A stretch of DNA of 64,000 nt from Nocardioides sambongensis (lineage in GTDB: Bacteria > Actinomycetota > Actinomycetes > Propionibacteriales > Nocardioidaceae), in the NCBI RefSeq assembly GCF_006494815.1, contig NZ_CP041091.1, forward strand, positions 1,515,001-1,579,000, in the 5' to 3' direction. Positions 1 to 10,320 of the stretch are shown one piece after another. A program made the position numbers and the translations under genes. Every line of letters begins with the position of its first letter. Position 1 is the stretch's first letter. Under the pieces are notes generated by a model, which saw only the letters and a list, made by a program, of their open reading frames with translations, searched no databases and was not told the DNA's origin.

Positions 1-212
1 GCGTACGGCGTGTGTCCGGCCAACTGGAGGCGCCGCGCGGTGAGCACCTGCACCAGGTGACCCATGTGCAGGCTCGGGGCGGTCGGGTCGAACCCCACGT
101 AGAAGCGGACACTGCCCTCGCTCACCGCGGCGCGCAGCGCCTCGCGGTCCGTGGACTCGGCGATGAGACCACGCCACTCCAGGTCGTCGAGAAGGGTCGG
201 GTCGACAGACAA
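1..212 (-). CDS. tyrS: Tyrosyl-tRNA synthetase, N-terminal part (cut by window edge)
   Basis: Class I aminoacyl-tRNA synthetase that charges tRNA-Tyr in the cytoplasm. Only the first 70 or so residues lie in the window; the rest continues off the left edge. The minus strand reads as a short leader, then [14 protein letters not shown], which contains the HIGH-type ATP-binding motif (HMGH) in its TyrRS context. The start is a TTG at 212 preceded by a GAAAGG-type ribosome binding site; no in-frame ATG or GTG lies close upstream. It is divergent from the kinase gene, with an 81-base gap holding both promoters. Confidence 0.93.
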   Translation of the reverse strand, partial: MSVDPTLLDDLEWRGLIAESTDREALRAAVSEGSVRFYVGFDPTAPSLHMGHLVQVLTARRLQLAGHTPY

Positions 213-293
213 CGGTCAGCCTTTCGGTCGTGCACTCGTTCGATGTTCCGAGCGGGACGGTCGGAACCACCACAAGGATAGGGTGGCCGCGCC

Positions 294-1698
294 ATGACCA
301 ACCGGACAGTCGGGGAGCGGTACACGCTCGAACGTGAGATCGGGCGCGGCGGCAGCGGCCCGGTCTGGCTCGCGCACGACGAGCTCCTGGGTCGTCGCGT
401 TGCCCTGAAGCGGATCGGACTGCCGCCCGGCGCGGCCGATGCCGACACGGTGCGGGCCGAGCGCGAGGCGCGGCTCGCCGCCCGGGTCAACCATCCCCAC
501 GTGGTGGCGGTCTTCGACCTGGTGGCCACCTCGGACGACCACTGGCTGGTGATGGAGTACGTCGAGGGGAGCACGCTGGCGGAGCGGATCCGCGAGCACG
601 GGCCACTCACCCCGGATCAGGCCGCGCCACTCCTGCGGGACGTCGCCGAAGCACTCGCCGCCGCGCACGCCGCCGACATCGTGCACCGCGACGTCAAGCC
701 GTCGAACATCCTCATCGCCGCCGAGGGCAACGTGAAGCTGTCCGACTTCGGGATCGCACGGGCCATCGCCGACGTCTCGCTGACCCAGACCGGTCTGGTC
801 ACCGGCTCACCGGCCTACCTCGCCCCGGAGGTGGCGTCCGGGTCCAGCGCCACGCCGGCCAGCGACGTCTGGTCGTTCGGCGCGACGCTCTTCCACACGC
901 TCGACGGCGCACCGCCGTACGACGTCGCGGACAACCTGGTCGGTGCGCTGTACCGGATCGTGCACGAGGAGCCGCCGCGCTGCGACCGGGCCGACTGGCT
1001 CGCGCCCCTGCTGACCGCCACCATGACCAAGGATGCCGCGGCGCGACCCGACATGGGCGCGGTCGTGACCTACCTGCGGCACCACGGTGCCGCTCCCCTG
1101 GTCGCTCCGCCCATGGCGCACCGTCGACGGCCGCCCCGTCGCCGAGGACCCGGCGACCTCCACCCGGACGCTCGCCGCGACGACGCCGTCCCGGCGACGC
1201 CGGCGGTCGGGAGCAGCCCTGGCCGGCGCCGTTGCGGTGGCGGTGCTGGCCGTGCTCGGCATCGGGCTGCTGCTGCTCACGCGCGACGGCGGCGACAGCA
1301 CGGCCGGGGACGGCGGCAGCCCGGCTCCGGGGAACGTGGAGCCGAGCACCCCGGAGGCCAGCCGGAGCAGCACATCTCCCGGCGCCCCCACCGCGGAGGA
1401 GCTGGAGGAGTTCGCCCGCACCTACGTCGCGACGGCGAGCGCGGACCCGGATGCCGGGTTCGACTACCTCACCGAGGAGTACCAGGCCGCCAGCCCCGAC
1501 TACCGCCAGTTCTGGGGCTCGATCAAGAACCCCCGGATCAGCGAGGTGAGCGGCGATCCCGACGCGATGACGGCCACCTACACCTACAGCTACTCCCAGC
1601 CCGGCCAGGGCAGGAGATCCGAGGTGGTCACCCTGAACCTCGTCCAGAGCGACGACGGCCTGCGGATCGCGTCCGCGTCGGCCGCACCGGCCGGCTGA
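294..1698 (+). CDS. Membrane Ser/Thr protein kinase (two apparent single-base deletions)
   Basis: Hanks-type kinase that would phosphorylate Ser/Thr residues from the inner face of the membrane. It shows the Gly-rich loop GRGGSG (residues 18-23), catalytic Lys39, HRD at 131-133, DFG at 151-153 and the APE motif near 178. After a Pro/Arg-rich juxtamembrane stretch comes one transmembrane helix and an outer domain of about 120 residues with no PASTA repeats, resembling a small NTF2-like sensor. The frame changes twice, and one extra C in each of the runs at 1110-1112 and 1134-1137 restores one 468-residue protein. The GH43 gene starts 3 bases after its stop, so the two are probably cotranscribed. 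Kinase assignment is firm; the sensor domain is inference. Confidence 0.88.
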
Positions 1699-1701
1699 CG
1701 C

Positions 1702-3416
1702 ATGACGTTCCCGCCAGCGGGCCTGCTCCGGGCCCGCGCCGCCTGGTCGCGCCGCCGGGCGGCGCACGAACTGCGACGTGGTCGACGCCGGATGCCGGCA
1801 CCGCCGGTGGCGGCCGGGGGCACCGATCACGACCTCCCACCCGGCTGGTTCGTGAACCCCGTCACCGAGGGCGCCGACCCGTTCGTGATCCGCGACGCGG
1901 GCTCGTACCTGTGGGTCCAGAGCATCGGCGACCGGGCCATCGCGGTCAGCCGCTCGGACCGCCTGACCTCGACCGGCGAGGGACGCGTGGTCTGGTCCGC
2001 CCCGCCGGCCGGTCCGGCGTCCGCCGAGGTCTGGGCCCCGAGCTGGCACGTCTGGACGGGCGCTGGCACATCCACTTCGCCGCCTCCGACGGGGACAACC
2101 GCAACCACCGGGCGTTCGTCCTGGTCGCCGAGACCGATGACCCGCTCGGCGACTACACCCTGCACGGGCCGATGGCGACCGGCGACGCGAGCGGCGGTGC
2201 GCAATGGGCGATCGACATGACCGTGCTCGAGCACGGCGCCGGTCACTTCGCGATCTGGTCGGGCTGGCCCGACGCCTCCGACCCGACCCAGCACCTCTAC
2301 CTCGCCGCGATGGCGTCGCCGACCCGGCTCGCCGGGCCACGGGTGCGGATCAGCGATGCCGACGACCACCCCTGGGAGCGGATCGACCCGGACCGTCCCG
2401 GTGGACTGAACGAGGCTCCCCAGGTCGTCCGGCGTGACGGTCGGACGTTCGTGCTCTACTCCGCGAGCCACGCCCTGCACGCGTCGTACCGGATGGGGCT
2501 GATCGAGCTCGTCGGTGCCGACCCACTCGACCCGGACAGCTGGCGCAAGCATCCGCTCCCCGTGTTCGAGCCGACCCCCGCGACCCCCGGGGTCGGCCAC
2601 GGCACGGTCGTCGGGGCCGGCCCGGAGAGCTGGTTGGTCTTCCACCGGAAGGTCGACCCCGACACCGGCTTCCGGCGCGCGGTCCACGTGGAGCCGATCG
2701 AGTGGCAGGAGGACGGGTGGCCGCTGCTCGGCGAGCCCACCCCGACGGGCACCCCGCTCCCCCAGCCGGCCGGCACGCCGCGCACAACGGTCACGGAGCA
2801 GCGATCCTGGGACTTCCCGGGCGCCCCGACGGGTCGGGCCTTCGACTACTACGGGCACCACCAACTGCTCGCCGAGGAGCCCGACGGGCTGCACCTCGGG
2901 CTGGTACCACCCGCCCCGGTCAACGCCTACCGCAGCGCGGAGAAGCTGGTGCTGCGCGACGGCGCCTACAGCGACGTCGCGGTCCGAGCCACGGTCGACG
3001 TCCGCGGCCGTCGCGGCACCGTCGGACTGCTGCTGCGCGTCACGGCGCCCGCGGTCGGGCCGGCGGCACAGCGCGGCTACCTCCTCGGGTACGACGCCGA
3101 CTCGGCCGCCCTGGTCATCCTCCGCACCGACGGCCGGTCGGCGCGGCTGCTGGCCCGTCGACCGGTCCCGGAGCCCCCGACGGGCCGGTTCCGGCTGGTC
3201 GCGGTCGCGGTCGGCGACCGCCTCACCGTCTCGCTCACCAGTGAGGACCGGCGGCCGGCCGGCGTACCCACGACGCTGCGGGCCCGGGACGAGCGGTATC
3301 GCTGCGGCAGCATCGGGGTGCGGGTGGACAGCGGGCACGCCGTGGTGACCCGGCTCGCCGTCGAGCCGGTCGCCGGCTCCGCCGAGGCCGGCAGCGCGGC
3401 GATGGTCGACGTGTGA
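1702..3416 (+). CDS. Glycoside hydrolase family 43-like protein (one apparent single-base deletion)
   Basis: Five-bladed beta-propeller glycosidase of the GH43/GH32 clan, acting on alpha-arabinosyl or beta-xylosyl type links in known relatives. The expected three acidic residues are visible: Asp in GADPFVI near the N-terminus, Asp in AIDMTV, and Glu in GLNEAPQVV. A C-terminal beta-sandwich (about the last 200 residues) looks like a concanavalin-type accessory domain. No signal peptide is seen; the N-terminus is Arg-rich, so the enzyme may be cytoplasmic. The frame breaks inside the conserved VWAPEL motif at the C run 2036-2039; adding one C restores 571 codons. It sits between the kinase and a PIG-L deacetylase. 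Substrate unknown. Confidence 0.83.
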
Positions 3417-3440
3417 GGCTGCGCACGGCATCCTCGTGAC

Positions 3441-4187
3441 ATGAGCACCACGCCGGAGCCCCTGGAAGCGCTCGACGAGACCTGGGACCGCGCGCTGTGC
3501 GTGGTCGCCCACCCCGACGACATGGAGTTCGGCGCGGCCGCTGCGGTGGCCCGCTGGACCGGGCAGGGCAAGACGGTCGTCTACTGCATGGTGACCAGCG
3601 GCGAGGCCGGCATCGACGGGATGCACCCCGACGAGTGCCGCGAGGTCCGCGAGGCCGAGCAGATCGAGTCGGCCCGCGTGGTGGGCGTCGACCGGGTCGA
3701 CTTCCTGCACGAGCCGGACGGCGTCGTGGAGTACGGGGTGCCGCTGCGCCGGCTGATCGCCGCGCAGGTGCGACGGCACCGGCCCGACATCGTGATCACG
3801 GGCAACTTCCGGGACACCTGGGGCGGCACCAACCTGAACCAGGCCGATCACATCGCCGTGGGACGTGCGGTGGTCGACGCCGTGCGGGACGCCGGCAACC
3901 GCTGGGTGTTCACCGAGCAGGTCACCGACGGCCTCGAGCCCTGGCCTGGGGTGCGGGCGGTGTGGGCCTTCGGCTCGCCGCAGGCCGCTCACGCGGTCGA
4001 CACCACCGACACTTTCGACGCCGGGGTCGCCTCGTTGGAGGCGCACCGGGCCTACATCGACGGACTGGGGTGGGAGGACTGGGACCCCCGTGAGTTCCTC
4101 GAGGGGCTCGGCCGTGGCGCGGGCAGTCGGCTCGGGGTGGCGATGGCGGCACCCTTCGAGGTGTTCCCGATGGGCTGGGGCGACTGA
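3441..4187 (+). CDS. PIG-L/LmbE family zinc-dependent deacetylase
   Basis: Zinc hydrolase of the family that removes N-acetyl groups from GlcNAc-type substrates (MshB, PIG-L). The AHPDD zinc motif is at residues 23-27 and a second metal-ligand segment (ADHIAVG) lies in the middle. Length (248 residues) is normal. It starts 25 bases after the GH43 stop on the same strand, suggesting a kinase-glycosidase-deacetylase operon. It could act on a sugar released by the glycosidase, but this is inferred from position only. MshB for mycothiol is a possible alternative, but its usual neighbours are not here. Confidence 0.88.
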   Translation: MSTTPEPLEALDETWDRALCVVAHPDDMEFGAAAAVARWTGQGKTVVYCMVTSGEAGIDGMHPDECREVREAEQIESARVVGVDRVDFLHEPDGVVEYGVPLRRLIAAQVRRHRPDIVITGNFRDTWGGTNLNQADHIAVGRAVVDAVRDAGNRWVFTEQVTDGLEPWPGVRAVWAFGSPQAAHAVDTTDTFDAGVASLEAHRAYIDGLGWEDWDPREFLEGLGRGAGSRLGVAMAAPFEVFPMGWGD

Positions 4188-4190
4188 GCA

Positions 4191-4204
4191 GGTCCGCGCG
4201 GACC
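4191..4204. other. Short palindrome between convergent genes
   Basis: Perfect 14-base palindrome GGTCCGCGCGGACC in the 18-base gap between the stops of the deacetylase and the diguanylate cyclase. It could form a 5-bp hairpin with a GCGC loop and act as a weak bidirectional terminator. There is no T run. Confidence 0.3.
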
Positions 4205-4205
4205 C

Positions 4206-6041
4206 TCAGTCGACCGCGAGCTCGACCCGGTTGCGACCGCCGCGCTTGGCGGCGTAGAGCGCCCGGTCGGCGGCGCCCACCAGGGACGCCGGGTCCCGTG
4301 CGTCGTCGAGCGCGGCGACACCGGCCGACAGGCTGACCGGCGACTCCGAAGCCCAGGGGAAGCTCCCCGCCACCCGTGCCCGCAGTCGCTCGGCGAGGGT
4401 GCGGGCAGCGGTCGCGTCGGTCTCCGGCATCAGCACGCACAGCTCCTCACCGCCGTAGCGGTAGGCGGTGTCGGTGTCGCGCAGCTCGGCCGCCATCAGT
4501 GCCGCGACGTCCTGGAGCACCTCGTCCCCACGCGAGTGCCCGTAGGTGTCGTTGATCCGCTTGAAGTGGTCGAGGTCGATCATCACCATGCTCAACGGCC
4601 GGTGGTAGCGGACCGCGCGGGCCACGTTGTCCGCGAGGTCCTCGTCGAACTGGCGCCGGTTGGCCAGCCCGGTCAGCGCGTCCCGGCGGGAACGCTCCTC
4701 GACCTCGCCGTGCAGCCGCGCGGACTGCAGTGCCGAGGAGCCCTGCAGGATCAGGGCGTCGAGCAGGTCGAGGTCGAGTCGGTCACCGTCGGCCGCCTCC
4801 AGGGTGAGCACGCCGATCACCCGGGCGCCGATCACCATCGGGATCGCGACGCCCGCCTCGGTCGCGTCGCCGCCCTGGGAGGAGCGTCGCTCGTCCAGCG
4901 GGATGGCCCGGCCGTACCGCGCGGACCGGCCCACGGCGCCGATGCCGACCTCGACGACCTCGCCACCCGTGGTCTCCTCGGGCGCCAGCGCGATCGTCTC
5001 GGAGGTGCCTGCCCCGAAGGCGTCGTAGCGGACCAGCTCCTGACGGTCCTGGCGGTGCAGCCAGAGCTCCACCCGGGCCGCGCCGGAGAGCTCCTGGACC
5101 GCGTTGACCAGTCGCAGCGTGGTGTAGCGCAGGCTCAGCGACTCGGACAGCTCGCGGCTGAGCTCCAGCACGTGCTGGAGTCGCTCGCTGCGTCGTACCA
5201 GCTCGGACTCGCGGGTGCTCGCCTCGTCGGCGCGGTCGGCCAGCGCGGCAGTCATCTCGGCGATGCCGGCGCCGAGCAGGGAGACCTCGCGCACCGGTGA
5301 CCGCACGGAGACCTCACCGGTGAGGTCCCCCGCCGCGATCCGCTCGGTCCGCTCGGTGAGCCGCACGATCGGCCGCACCACGTGCTGCTCCAGCCGCTGG
5401 CGGCCGCGGAGCAGCGCGAAGAGGGAGAGCCCGACGACCACGGCGAGGGTGACCATGGCGACCACCAGCGCCCAGGTGAAGGTCGACTCGGCTCGGGTCA
5501 ACTCGTCGTCGATCGCAGCCTGCAGGGCGTGGTCGACCTCGGCGTAGTCGTCGAAGGCGCCCTTGCTGCCGGCCAGGAACTCGGTCAGCCGGTCCTCGGT
5601 CGGCCGACCTTCACCCGAGTACCAGGTGTCGGAGGTCGCCGGCGCGGCCCACTGCTCCTGCCAGGCCTGCTGCGCGTCGATGGCGGCCAGGGCGTCGGCG
5701 AGGAGGTCCGGCTCGCCGCTGAGCGCGGTGACCAGCTCGTTGTCAGCGGCCCGGCCCTGCTCGCGTCCGGTCTCGTAGGGCTCGAGGAACGACGGGTCCC
5801 GGGTGGCGAGATAGCCGCGGACCCCGCTCTGCTGGTCGAGCATCGCGTCGTGGGCGTCCTGTGCGGCGTCGGCCGCGGCCCGCAGGTCCCCGATCCGAGG
5901 GCTGACCGAGACGCCGAGGCCGACCACCACGGCGACCAGGATCAGCAGCGATGCGCCCAGCCCGACCAGGCTCGGCAGCAGCGTGCGCGTGGCCGTACGA
6001 CGGAGCGGGAGGGTGCGGTCGGTGTCTGGCGACGACGACAC
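4206..6041 (-). CDS. Membrane diguanylate cyclase (CHASE3-like, HAMP, GAF, GGDEF)
   Basis: Makes cyclic di-GMP from two GTP in response to an extracytoplasmic and a cytoplasmic signal. Order seen: transmembrane helix near residues 24-45, a helical CHASE3-type periplasmic domain containing SGVRGYLATRDPSFL, a second helix, HAMP, a coiled region, a GAF domain and a C-terminal GGDEF domain. The active site is GGEEL, preceded five residues earlier by RDTD, an RxxD product-inhibition site, so it is probably active and feedback-inhibited. The chosen start is GTG at 6041 with GGGGGA upstream; longer versions would run into the tRNA gene. 611 residues. Confidence 0.92.
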   Translation of the reverse strand: MSSSPDTDRTLPLRRTATRTLLPSLVGLGASLLILVAVVVGLGVSVSPRIGDLRAAADAAQDAHDAMLDQQSGVRGYLATRDPSFLEPYETGREQGRAADNELVTALSGEPDLLADALAAIDAQQAWQEQWAAPATSDTWYSGEGRPTEDRLTEFLAGSKGAFDDYAEVDHALQAAIDDELTRAESTFTWALVVAMVTLAVVVGLSLFALLRGRQRLEQHVVRPIVRLTERTERIAAGDLTGEVSVRSPVREVSLLGAGIAEMTAALADRADEASTRESELVRRSERLQHVLELSRELSESLSLRYTTLRLVNAVQELSGAARVELWLHRQDRQELVRYDAFGAGTSETIALAPEETTGGEVVEVGIGAVGRSARYGRAIPLDERRSSQGGDATEAGVAIPMVIGARVIGVLTLEAADGDRLDLDLLDALILQGSSALQSARLHGEVEERSRRDALTGLANRRQFDEDLADNVARAVRYHRPLSMVMIDLDHFKRINDTYGHSRGDEVLQDVAALMAAELRDTDTAYRYGGEELCVLMPETDATAARTLAERLRARVAGSFPWASESPVSLSAGVAALDDARDPASLVGAADRALYAAKRGGRNRVELAVD

Positions 6042-6060
6042 GGTCCCCCTTCCGCTGTCG

Positions 6061-6134
6061 TAGGGCGTGTGGGGCTCGAACCCACGACCCAAGGATTATG
6101 AGTCCTCTGCTCTGACCGACTGAGCTAACGCCCC
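6061..6134 (-). tRNA. tRNA with CAU anticodon (elongator Met or Ile2)
   Basis: The minus strand folds as a cloverleaf: acceptor GGGGCGT/ACGCCCT, D arm with GCTCAG...GAGC, anticodon stem GAGGA/TCCTT around CTCATAA, and T arm GTGGG-TTCGAGC-CCCAC. The discriminator base is A and CCA is not encoded. It lacks the three-G:C anticodon stem of the initiator. Sequence alone does not decide between elongator tRNA-Met and the lysidine-modified tRNA-Ile2. It lies between the LCP gene and the cyclase gene, all on the minus strand. Confidence 0.93.
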
Positions 6135-6184
6135 ACCGCGCCGCCGGGCGGCGGCGCGGCTGTGAAGGATACCGGCCGCACCCG

Positions 6185-7824
6185 TCAGTAGGCCGCATCG
6201 GCGGCCAGCGCGTCCTCCACCGTCTCGCCGGTCGGGTCGTAGGCGCAGGCGTCGGCCGGATCCTCGGTCGCAGGGGCGCCGTCGGCGGCTCCCGACGTAC
6301 CGCCGCCCCGCTTGCGCCGCGGTGGGTCGAGGGCACGTTCCACCGTCTCGTGGATGTAGTCGAAGTCCGGGTCCGCCGAGCTGAAGCGCTCGGAGGTCTT
6401 GAAGACCACCGACTTCACCTTCGCGTCCTTCACCCGCAGGGCGAGGTCGGCGAAGGCCGAGCCGAGTTGGCGCGGGATGTCGGTGTAGACGATCTCCTCG
6501 CCGGCCCTGACCAGGTCGAGGTAGCGCAGCAGCAGGTTCGCCGGGTCCGCGGACTCGATGATCGCGTCGACCATGCAGCGCTGGCGTTCCATCCGCTCGT
6601 AGTCGTCCGACCCCCAGCGACCCCGGGAGTACCAGAGGGCGTGGAAGCCGTCGAGCTCCTGGTCGGGCCCCGGCGCGAGGTAGTCCGACGGCGGGACCCC
6701 GGCCGAGGTGTCGCCGCCGATCGCGATCGGCTCGTTGACGTTCACGGTGACGCCACCCATGGCGTCGACGATCTCCTTGAAGCCCTCGAGGTTGACCAGC
6801 ACGTAGTAGTCGACCGGGACGCCGAGGGTGCCCTCGACGGCCTGCTTGATCGCGTCGGCGCCTTCGTTGGTGCTCTTGCCGAGCACGCCCGGATAGCTCG
6901 CCGGCACGTTGCGGTAGACCGCGTTCAGCATGTAGTTGCCGTCGGCCGGGTCGCCGTTGGTGAAGCCGTCGGGGTAGAGGTCGTGGAGCGGGCTGCTCTC
7001 GGGAAAGCGCGCGCCGGAGAGGTTGCGGGCAGGCTGAAGGTGACCGCCCGGCCGGTCTCGGTGTCGATGCTGAGCAGGATGACCGAGTCGGTGCGCACCC
7101 CGTCACGACCGTCACCGCCGTCACCGCCGAGCAGCAGCACGCTGACCCGGTCGCGGCCGACCCAGGGGTTCTCCTCGTCGAGGTCCGGCGCCGTGGCGGT
7201 GGCGTTGTCGTCGAGCACCGAGGTGACCAGGTCGGCGGTGGCCAGGGCGTACTGCGCGGCCCGCAGCACCGGAGCGGCCACCACCGCGCAGATCACCACC
7301 ACTGCGATGTTGCCGACCACCGTGTGCCAACGCGGGCGCTCGCGCGGCCGGACCAGCCGGTACGACATCCACACCACGCCGAGCCAGACCAGCAGCAGGA
7401 CGGCCAGCACCGCGGCTGCGATCTTCAGCGCGTTCGGGTTGAAGGCGAAGTCCAGGGCGCGACGCCAGTCCCGGCCGAAGTACCAGAGCAGGCCGCCGGC
7501 CGCCGCCGCCCAGCCCAGGATGACCAGCCAGCCCAGCGCGCGTCGGCCGGCGTAGAGGAACCCGGTGCCGGGGACGACGGCGCCCAGGAAGGTCATCCCG
7601 AGGGTGCCGGGCAGGCCGTGGGTACGACGCCGGCGTGGCCGCAGCGCCCGCCGTCCGCCTCGCGCCGGGCCGGCCGGGGTCTGCTCCGCTTCGGAGGGGC
7701 GGAGGGCACGCCGGCCGCCACGTCGACGGGCCTTCTGCAGGCGGCGTCGCTCGCGAGCGGAGATGCGGACGGACCGGGAGGCGCGCCGTGCGCCGCCCGG
7801 GCGTCGCACGTCCGGTTCCGTCAT
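6185..7824 (-). CDS. LytR-CpsA-Psr (LCP) family cell-wall ligase (one apparent deletion)
   Basis: Transfers glycopolymers from lipid carriers to peptidoglycan on the outer face of the membrane. An Arg-rich cytoplasmic head of about 75 residues is followed by about four transmembrane helices and the LCP domain (RVSVLLLGGDGGDGRDGVRT, then TDSVILLSID and a C-terminal YSRGRWGSDDYERM segment holding the conserved Arg residues). The frame breaks just after FSLP at the G run 7027-7029 (C on the coding strand); one added base joins the parts into 546 residues. The start ATG at 7824 has GAGAGG upstream. It stands alone between the sensor kinase and a tRNA. Confidence 0.88.
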
Positions 7825-8066
7825 TCCGACCTCTCAGGGAAGGGCGGCTCCGACCTCGCCGGGGCCGCCGCCGGGACGAGGGTACCCAGCAGTTCCAGCA
7901 CCGTCCGCATCGCAAGCGATCCCGCCGTGCCGGTGTGGTGACGGTTCTGCTACCGACCCCGAGGGCCGTCGCCTCCGGTGAAGCCCGTCCGGCGTGCGGC
8001 GGTGCTCCGCAGTCACCATGCCGCTGAGGTTGGCCGCGACCGCGGTGCGGGCTGTCCCCGACGCGG
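7825..8066. other. Intergenic gap upstream of the LCP gene
   Basis: 242 bases between the sensor-kinase stop and the LCP start, both on the minus strand. No credible ORF or strong hairpin with a T run was found. It presumably carries the LCP promoter. Confidence 0.4.
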
Positions 8067-9532
8067 TCAGGACGCTGTGGGTGGCCGACTCTGCGGGAGC
8101 CGAACCCGGATCCGGGTCTCCCCGGGCCGACTGTCGAGGCTCACCGTTCCGCCGTGCGCGTGCACGATCGCGCGCACCAGGGCGAGTCCGAGGCCGGCAC
8201 CGCCGTCTCGCTGGCGAGCGGTGTCCCCCGGGTGAAACGCTCGAACGCCGTGTCGCGCACCGAGGACGGGAAGCCGGGGCCGTCGTCGCTCACCTCGAAG
8301 CCGTCCGGCAGCAGCCGGGCCGTCACCGTGGTGTGCTCCGGCGTGTACCTGCGGGCGTTGGTGAGCAGGTTGGTGACCACCTGGTGCAGCCGCAGCTCGT
8401 CCCCGGTCACCTCCAGCGGCACGCCGTCCTCGGGCAGCTCGACCCGCCAGCGGTGGGAGGGCGCCACCACGCGGGCGTCCGCGACCGCCTCCAGGAGCAG
8501 CCGGGTGAGGTCCACCTCGTCCTCGGCCAGCGGGCGGCCGGCGTCGAGGCGGGCGAGCAGCAGGAGGTCCTCCACCAGCGCGGTCATCCGGGTCGACTCC
8601 TCCTGGACCTTGGCCAGCGCGGTGGCCGCGGTCTCCGCGTCGCCGCGCCGGCGGGCCAGCTCGGTGTACCCGGCGATCGTGGTCAGCGGGGTGCGCAGCT
8701 CGTGGGAGGCGTCGGCGACGAACTGGCGGACCTGCTGTTCGCTGCGGTGCCGGGCGGCCAGCGACGTCTCCACGTGCTCGAGCAGGGTGTTCAGAGCGGC
8801 ACCGACCTGGCCGGTCTCCGTCGCCGGGTCGGTGAGCTCGGCCGGCACCCGGGCCCCGATCTCGATCTCGCCGGCCGCCAGCGGCAGCTCGGCCACCTCG
8901 TGCGCGGTCGCGGCCACTTGACGCAGCGGCCGCAGCTGACGCCGTACGACGGCGGTGCCGGCCACCCCCGCGGCGATCACGCCGAGCAGGGCCAGCGCCA
9001 GCTCCCAGCGCACCAGCGAGCCGACCGCCGCATCGACGTCCTGCAGCGGCAGCCCGACCGCGATCGAGCACCCGTCGGCATCCGTGCCCGACACGACCCG
9101 GTAGTCGCCCCACCCGGTGACATCGACCGTGTGGGCGGCGTCGCCGGCCGGGAGCCGGCCGATCTCGTCGACCACGTCCTGGGACACCTGGCGCTGGACG
9201 GCCTGCCCCGAGCCCACGTCGGCGAGCACGGACCCGGTCTCGCCGCACTCCCCCAGGTAGACCGTCAGGGTCCCGATCTGCTGCCCGCGGATGTCGGGAG
9301 CGTCGAACCTGCCGGGCGTCGGGAAGCCGTCCGGGACCGGCCTGGTCGCCCGGTCCAGGGTCTCGCGCACCTCGTTGTCGAGGCGACCGGTCAGGTAGGA
9401 GCGCATCGCGACGGCCGTCGCCGCGGCGACCAGGAGGGAGACGATCGCGACCAGCGCCACCGCGGTGATCACCAGGCGGGTGGTGAGGCTCCGTGGCAGC
9501 AACACGCCGCTCAGTCGGGTCAGGGCGGCCAC
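8067..9532 (-). CDS. Sensor histidine kinase, PhoR-like (one apparent deletion)
   Basis: Membrane sensor that phosphorylates the adjacent response regulator. Transmembrane helices lie near residues 20-42 and 177-197 and enclose a 135-residue outer domain with two Cys. HAMP follows, then the H box ASHELRTPL with the phospho-accepting His277, an N box (NLLTNARRYT) and a G1 box (DDGPGF). The frame breaks before the G2 box GLGLALV; one added base at the CC at 8203-8204 restores 488 residues. The GTG start at 9532 is 3 bases after the regulator stop, so translation is coupled. The domain layout resembles mycobacterial PhoR/TrcS-type kinases. Confidence 0.9.
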
Positions 9533-9535
9533 GAG

Positions 9536-10258
9536 TCAGCCCGCGGGCTTGAGGACGTAACCGGCGCCGCGCATGGTGTGGATCATCGGCTCCCGTCCGG
9601 CGTCGATCTTCTTGCGCAGGTAGGAGACGTAGAGCTCCACCACGTTGGCCTGGCCGCCGAAGTCGTAGTTCCAGACGCGATCCAGGATCTGCGCCTTGCT
9701 GAGCACCCGCCGGGGGTTGCGCATCAGGAACCTCAGCAGCTCGAACTCGGTGGCGGTCAGGCTGATCGGCTCCCCTGCCCGGAACACCTCGTGGCTGTCC
9801 TCGTCCAGGGTCAGGTCGCCGACCACCAGCGTGGAGTCCGTCCGCTCGGCGGCCACCCCGGCGCGGCGGACCAGGGCGCGCAACCGAGCCACCACCTCCT
9901 CCAGCGAGAACGGCTTGGTGACGTAGTCGTCACCGCCGGCAGTGAGCCCGGCGACCCGGTCCTCGACGGCATCGCGGGCGGTGAGGAAGAGCACCGGCAC
10001 CGTGGGCGCGACAGCACGGGTGCGGCGCAACACCTCCATGCCGTCGAAGTCCGGCAGCATCATGTCGAGGACGATCACGTCGGGGTCGCTCGCCTTCGCC
10101 CGGGACACGGCGTCCGCGCCGGTGTGCGCGGTCTCCACCGTCCACCCCTCGTACCGCAGGGCCATCGCGACCAGCTCGGCGATGTTGACCTCGTCGTCGA
10201 CGACGAGGGCGCGCAGCGGGGTGCCGTCCAGGCGGGTCTCGGTGCGGGTCTCGGCCAT
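9536..10258 (-). CDS. OmpR-family response regulator, PhoP-like
   Basis: DNA-binding regulator: receiver domain with DD at 21-22, phosphorylation site Asp65, Thr93 and Lys115, followed by a winged helix. The stretch GGDDYVTKPFSLEEVVARLR and the C-terminal run with NYDFGG and YVSYLRKKID closely match Mycobacterium tuberculosis PhoP as I remember it. The ATG at 10258 with GAGGGTGG upstream is chosen over longer in-frame versions that would cross the upstream repeat array. 240 residues. It is first in an operon with the histidine kinase and probably autoregulates through the repeats at 10280-10320. Confidence 0.94.
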   Translation of the reverse strand: MAETRTETRLDGTPLRALVVDDEVNIAELVAMALRYEGWTVETAHTGADAVSRAKASDPDVIVLDMMLPDFDGMEVLRRTRAVAPTVPVLFLTARDAVEDRVAGLTAGGDDYVTKPFSLEEVVARLRALVRRAGVAAERTDSTLVVGDLTLDEDSHEVFRAGEPISLTATEFELLRFLMRNPRRVLSKAQILDRVWNYDFGGQANVVELYVSYLRKKIDAGREPMIHTMRGAGYVLKPAG

Positions 10259-10279
10259 GGGTCCACCCTCACCCAGGAC

Positions 10280-10320
10280 CCTGTGGATCTGCTGTGCGAC
10301 GTGCTGTGGCGTCGCTGTGA
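10280..10320 (-). promoter_or_regulatory. Four-copy PhoP-type direct repeat upstream of the response regulator
   Basis: On the minus strand four 7-mers follow each other: TCACAGC (10314-10320), CCACAGC (10303-10309), GCACAGC (10291-10297) and CCACAGG (10280-10286). Unit starts are 11, 12 and 11 bases apart, about one helical turn each. Mycobacterial PhoP is known to bind tandem TCACAGC units with 4-base spacers, so this is a strong candidate operator. It lies 22-62 bases upstream of the regulator start and within the gap shared with the divergent GNAT gene. Confidence 0.7.

Noticed and set aside
294..3416. A single 1040-residue kinase-glycosidase fusion in one reading frame
   Set aside because: The middle of that frame is Arg/Pro/Gly-rich nonsense. 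Good coding sequence moves to another frame there, with a clear stop at 1696-1698 and a new start at 1702.
6042..6092. An earlier start for the diguanylate cyclase
   Set aside because: It would begin inside the tRNA gene; the GTG at 6041 has a good ribosome binding site.
6061..6134. Integration site of a mobile element at the tRNA
   Set aside because: No integrase, no repeated tRNA 3' end and only housekeeping genes nearby. The same holds for the tRNA-Asn at 11008-11080.
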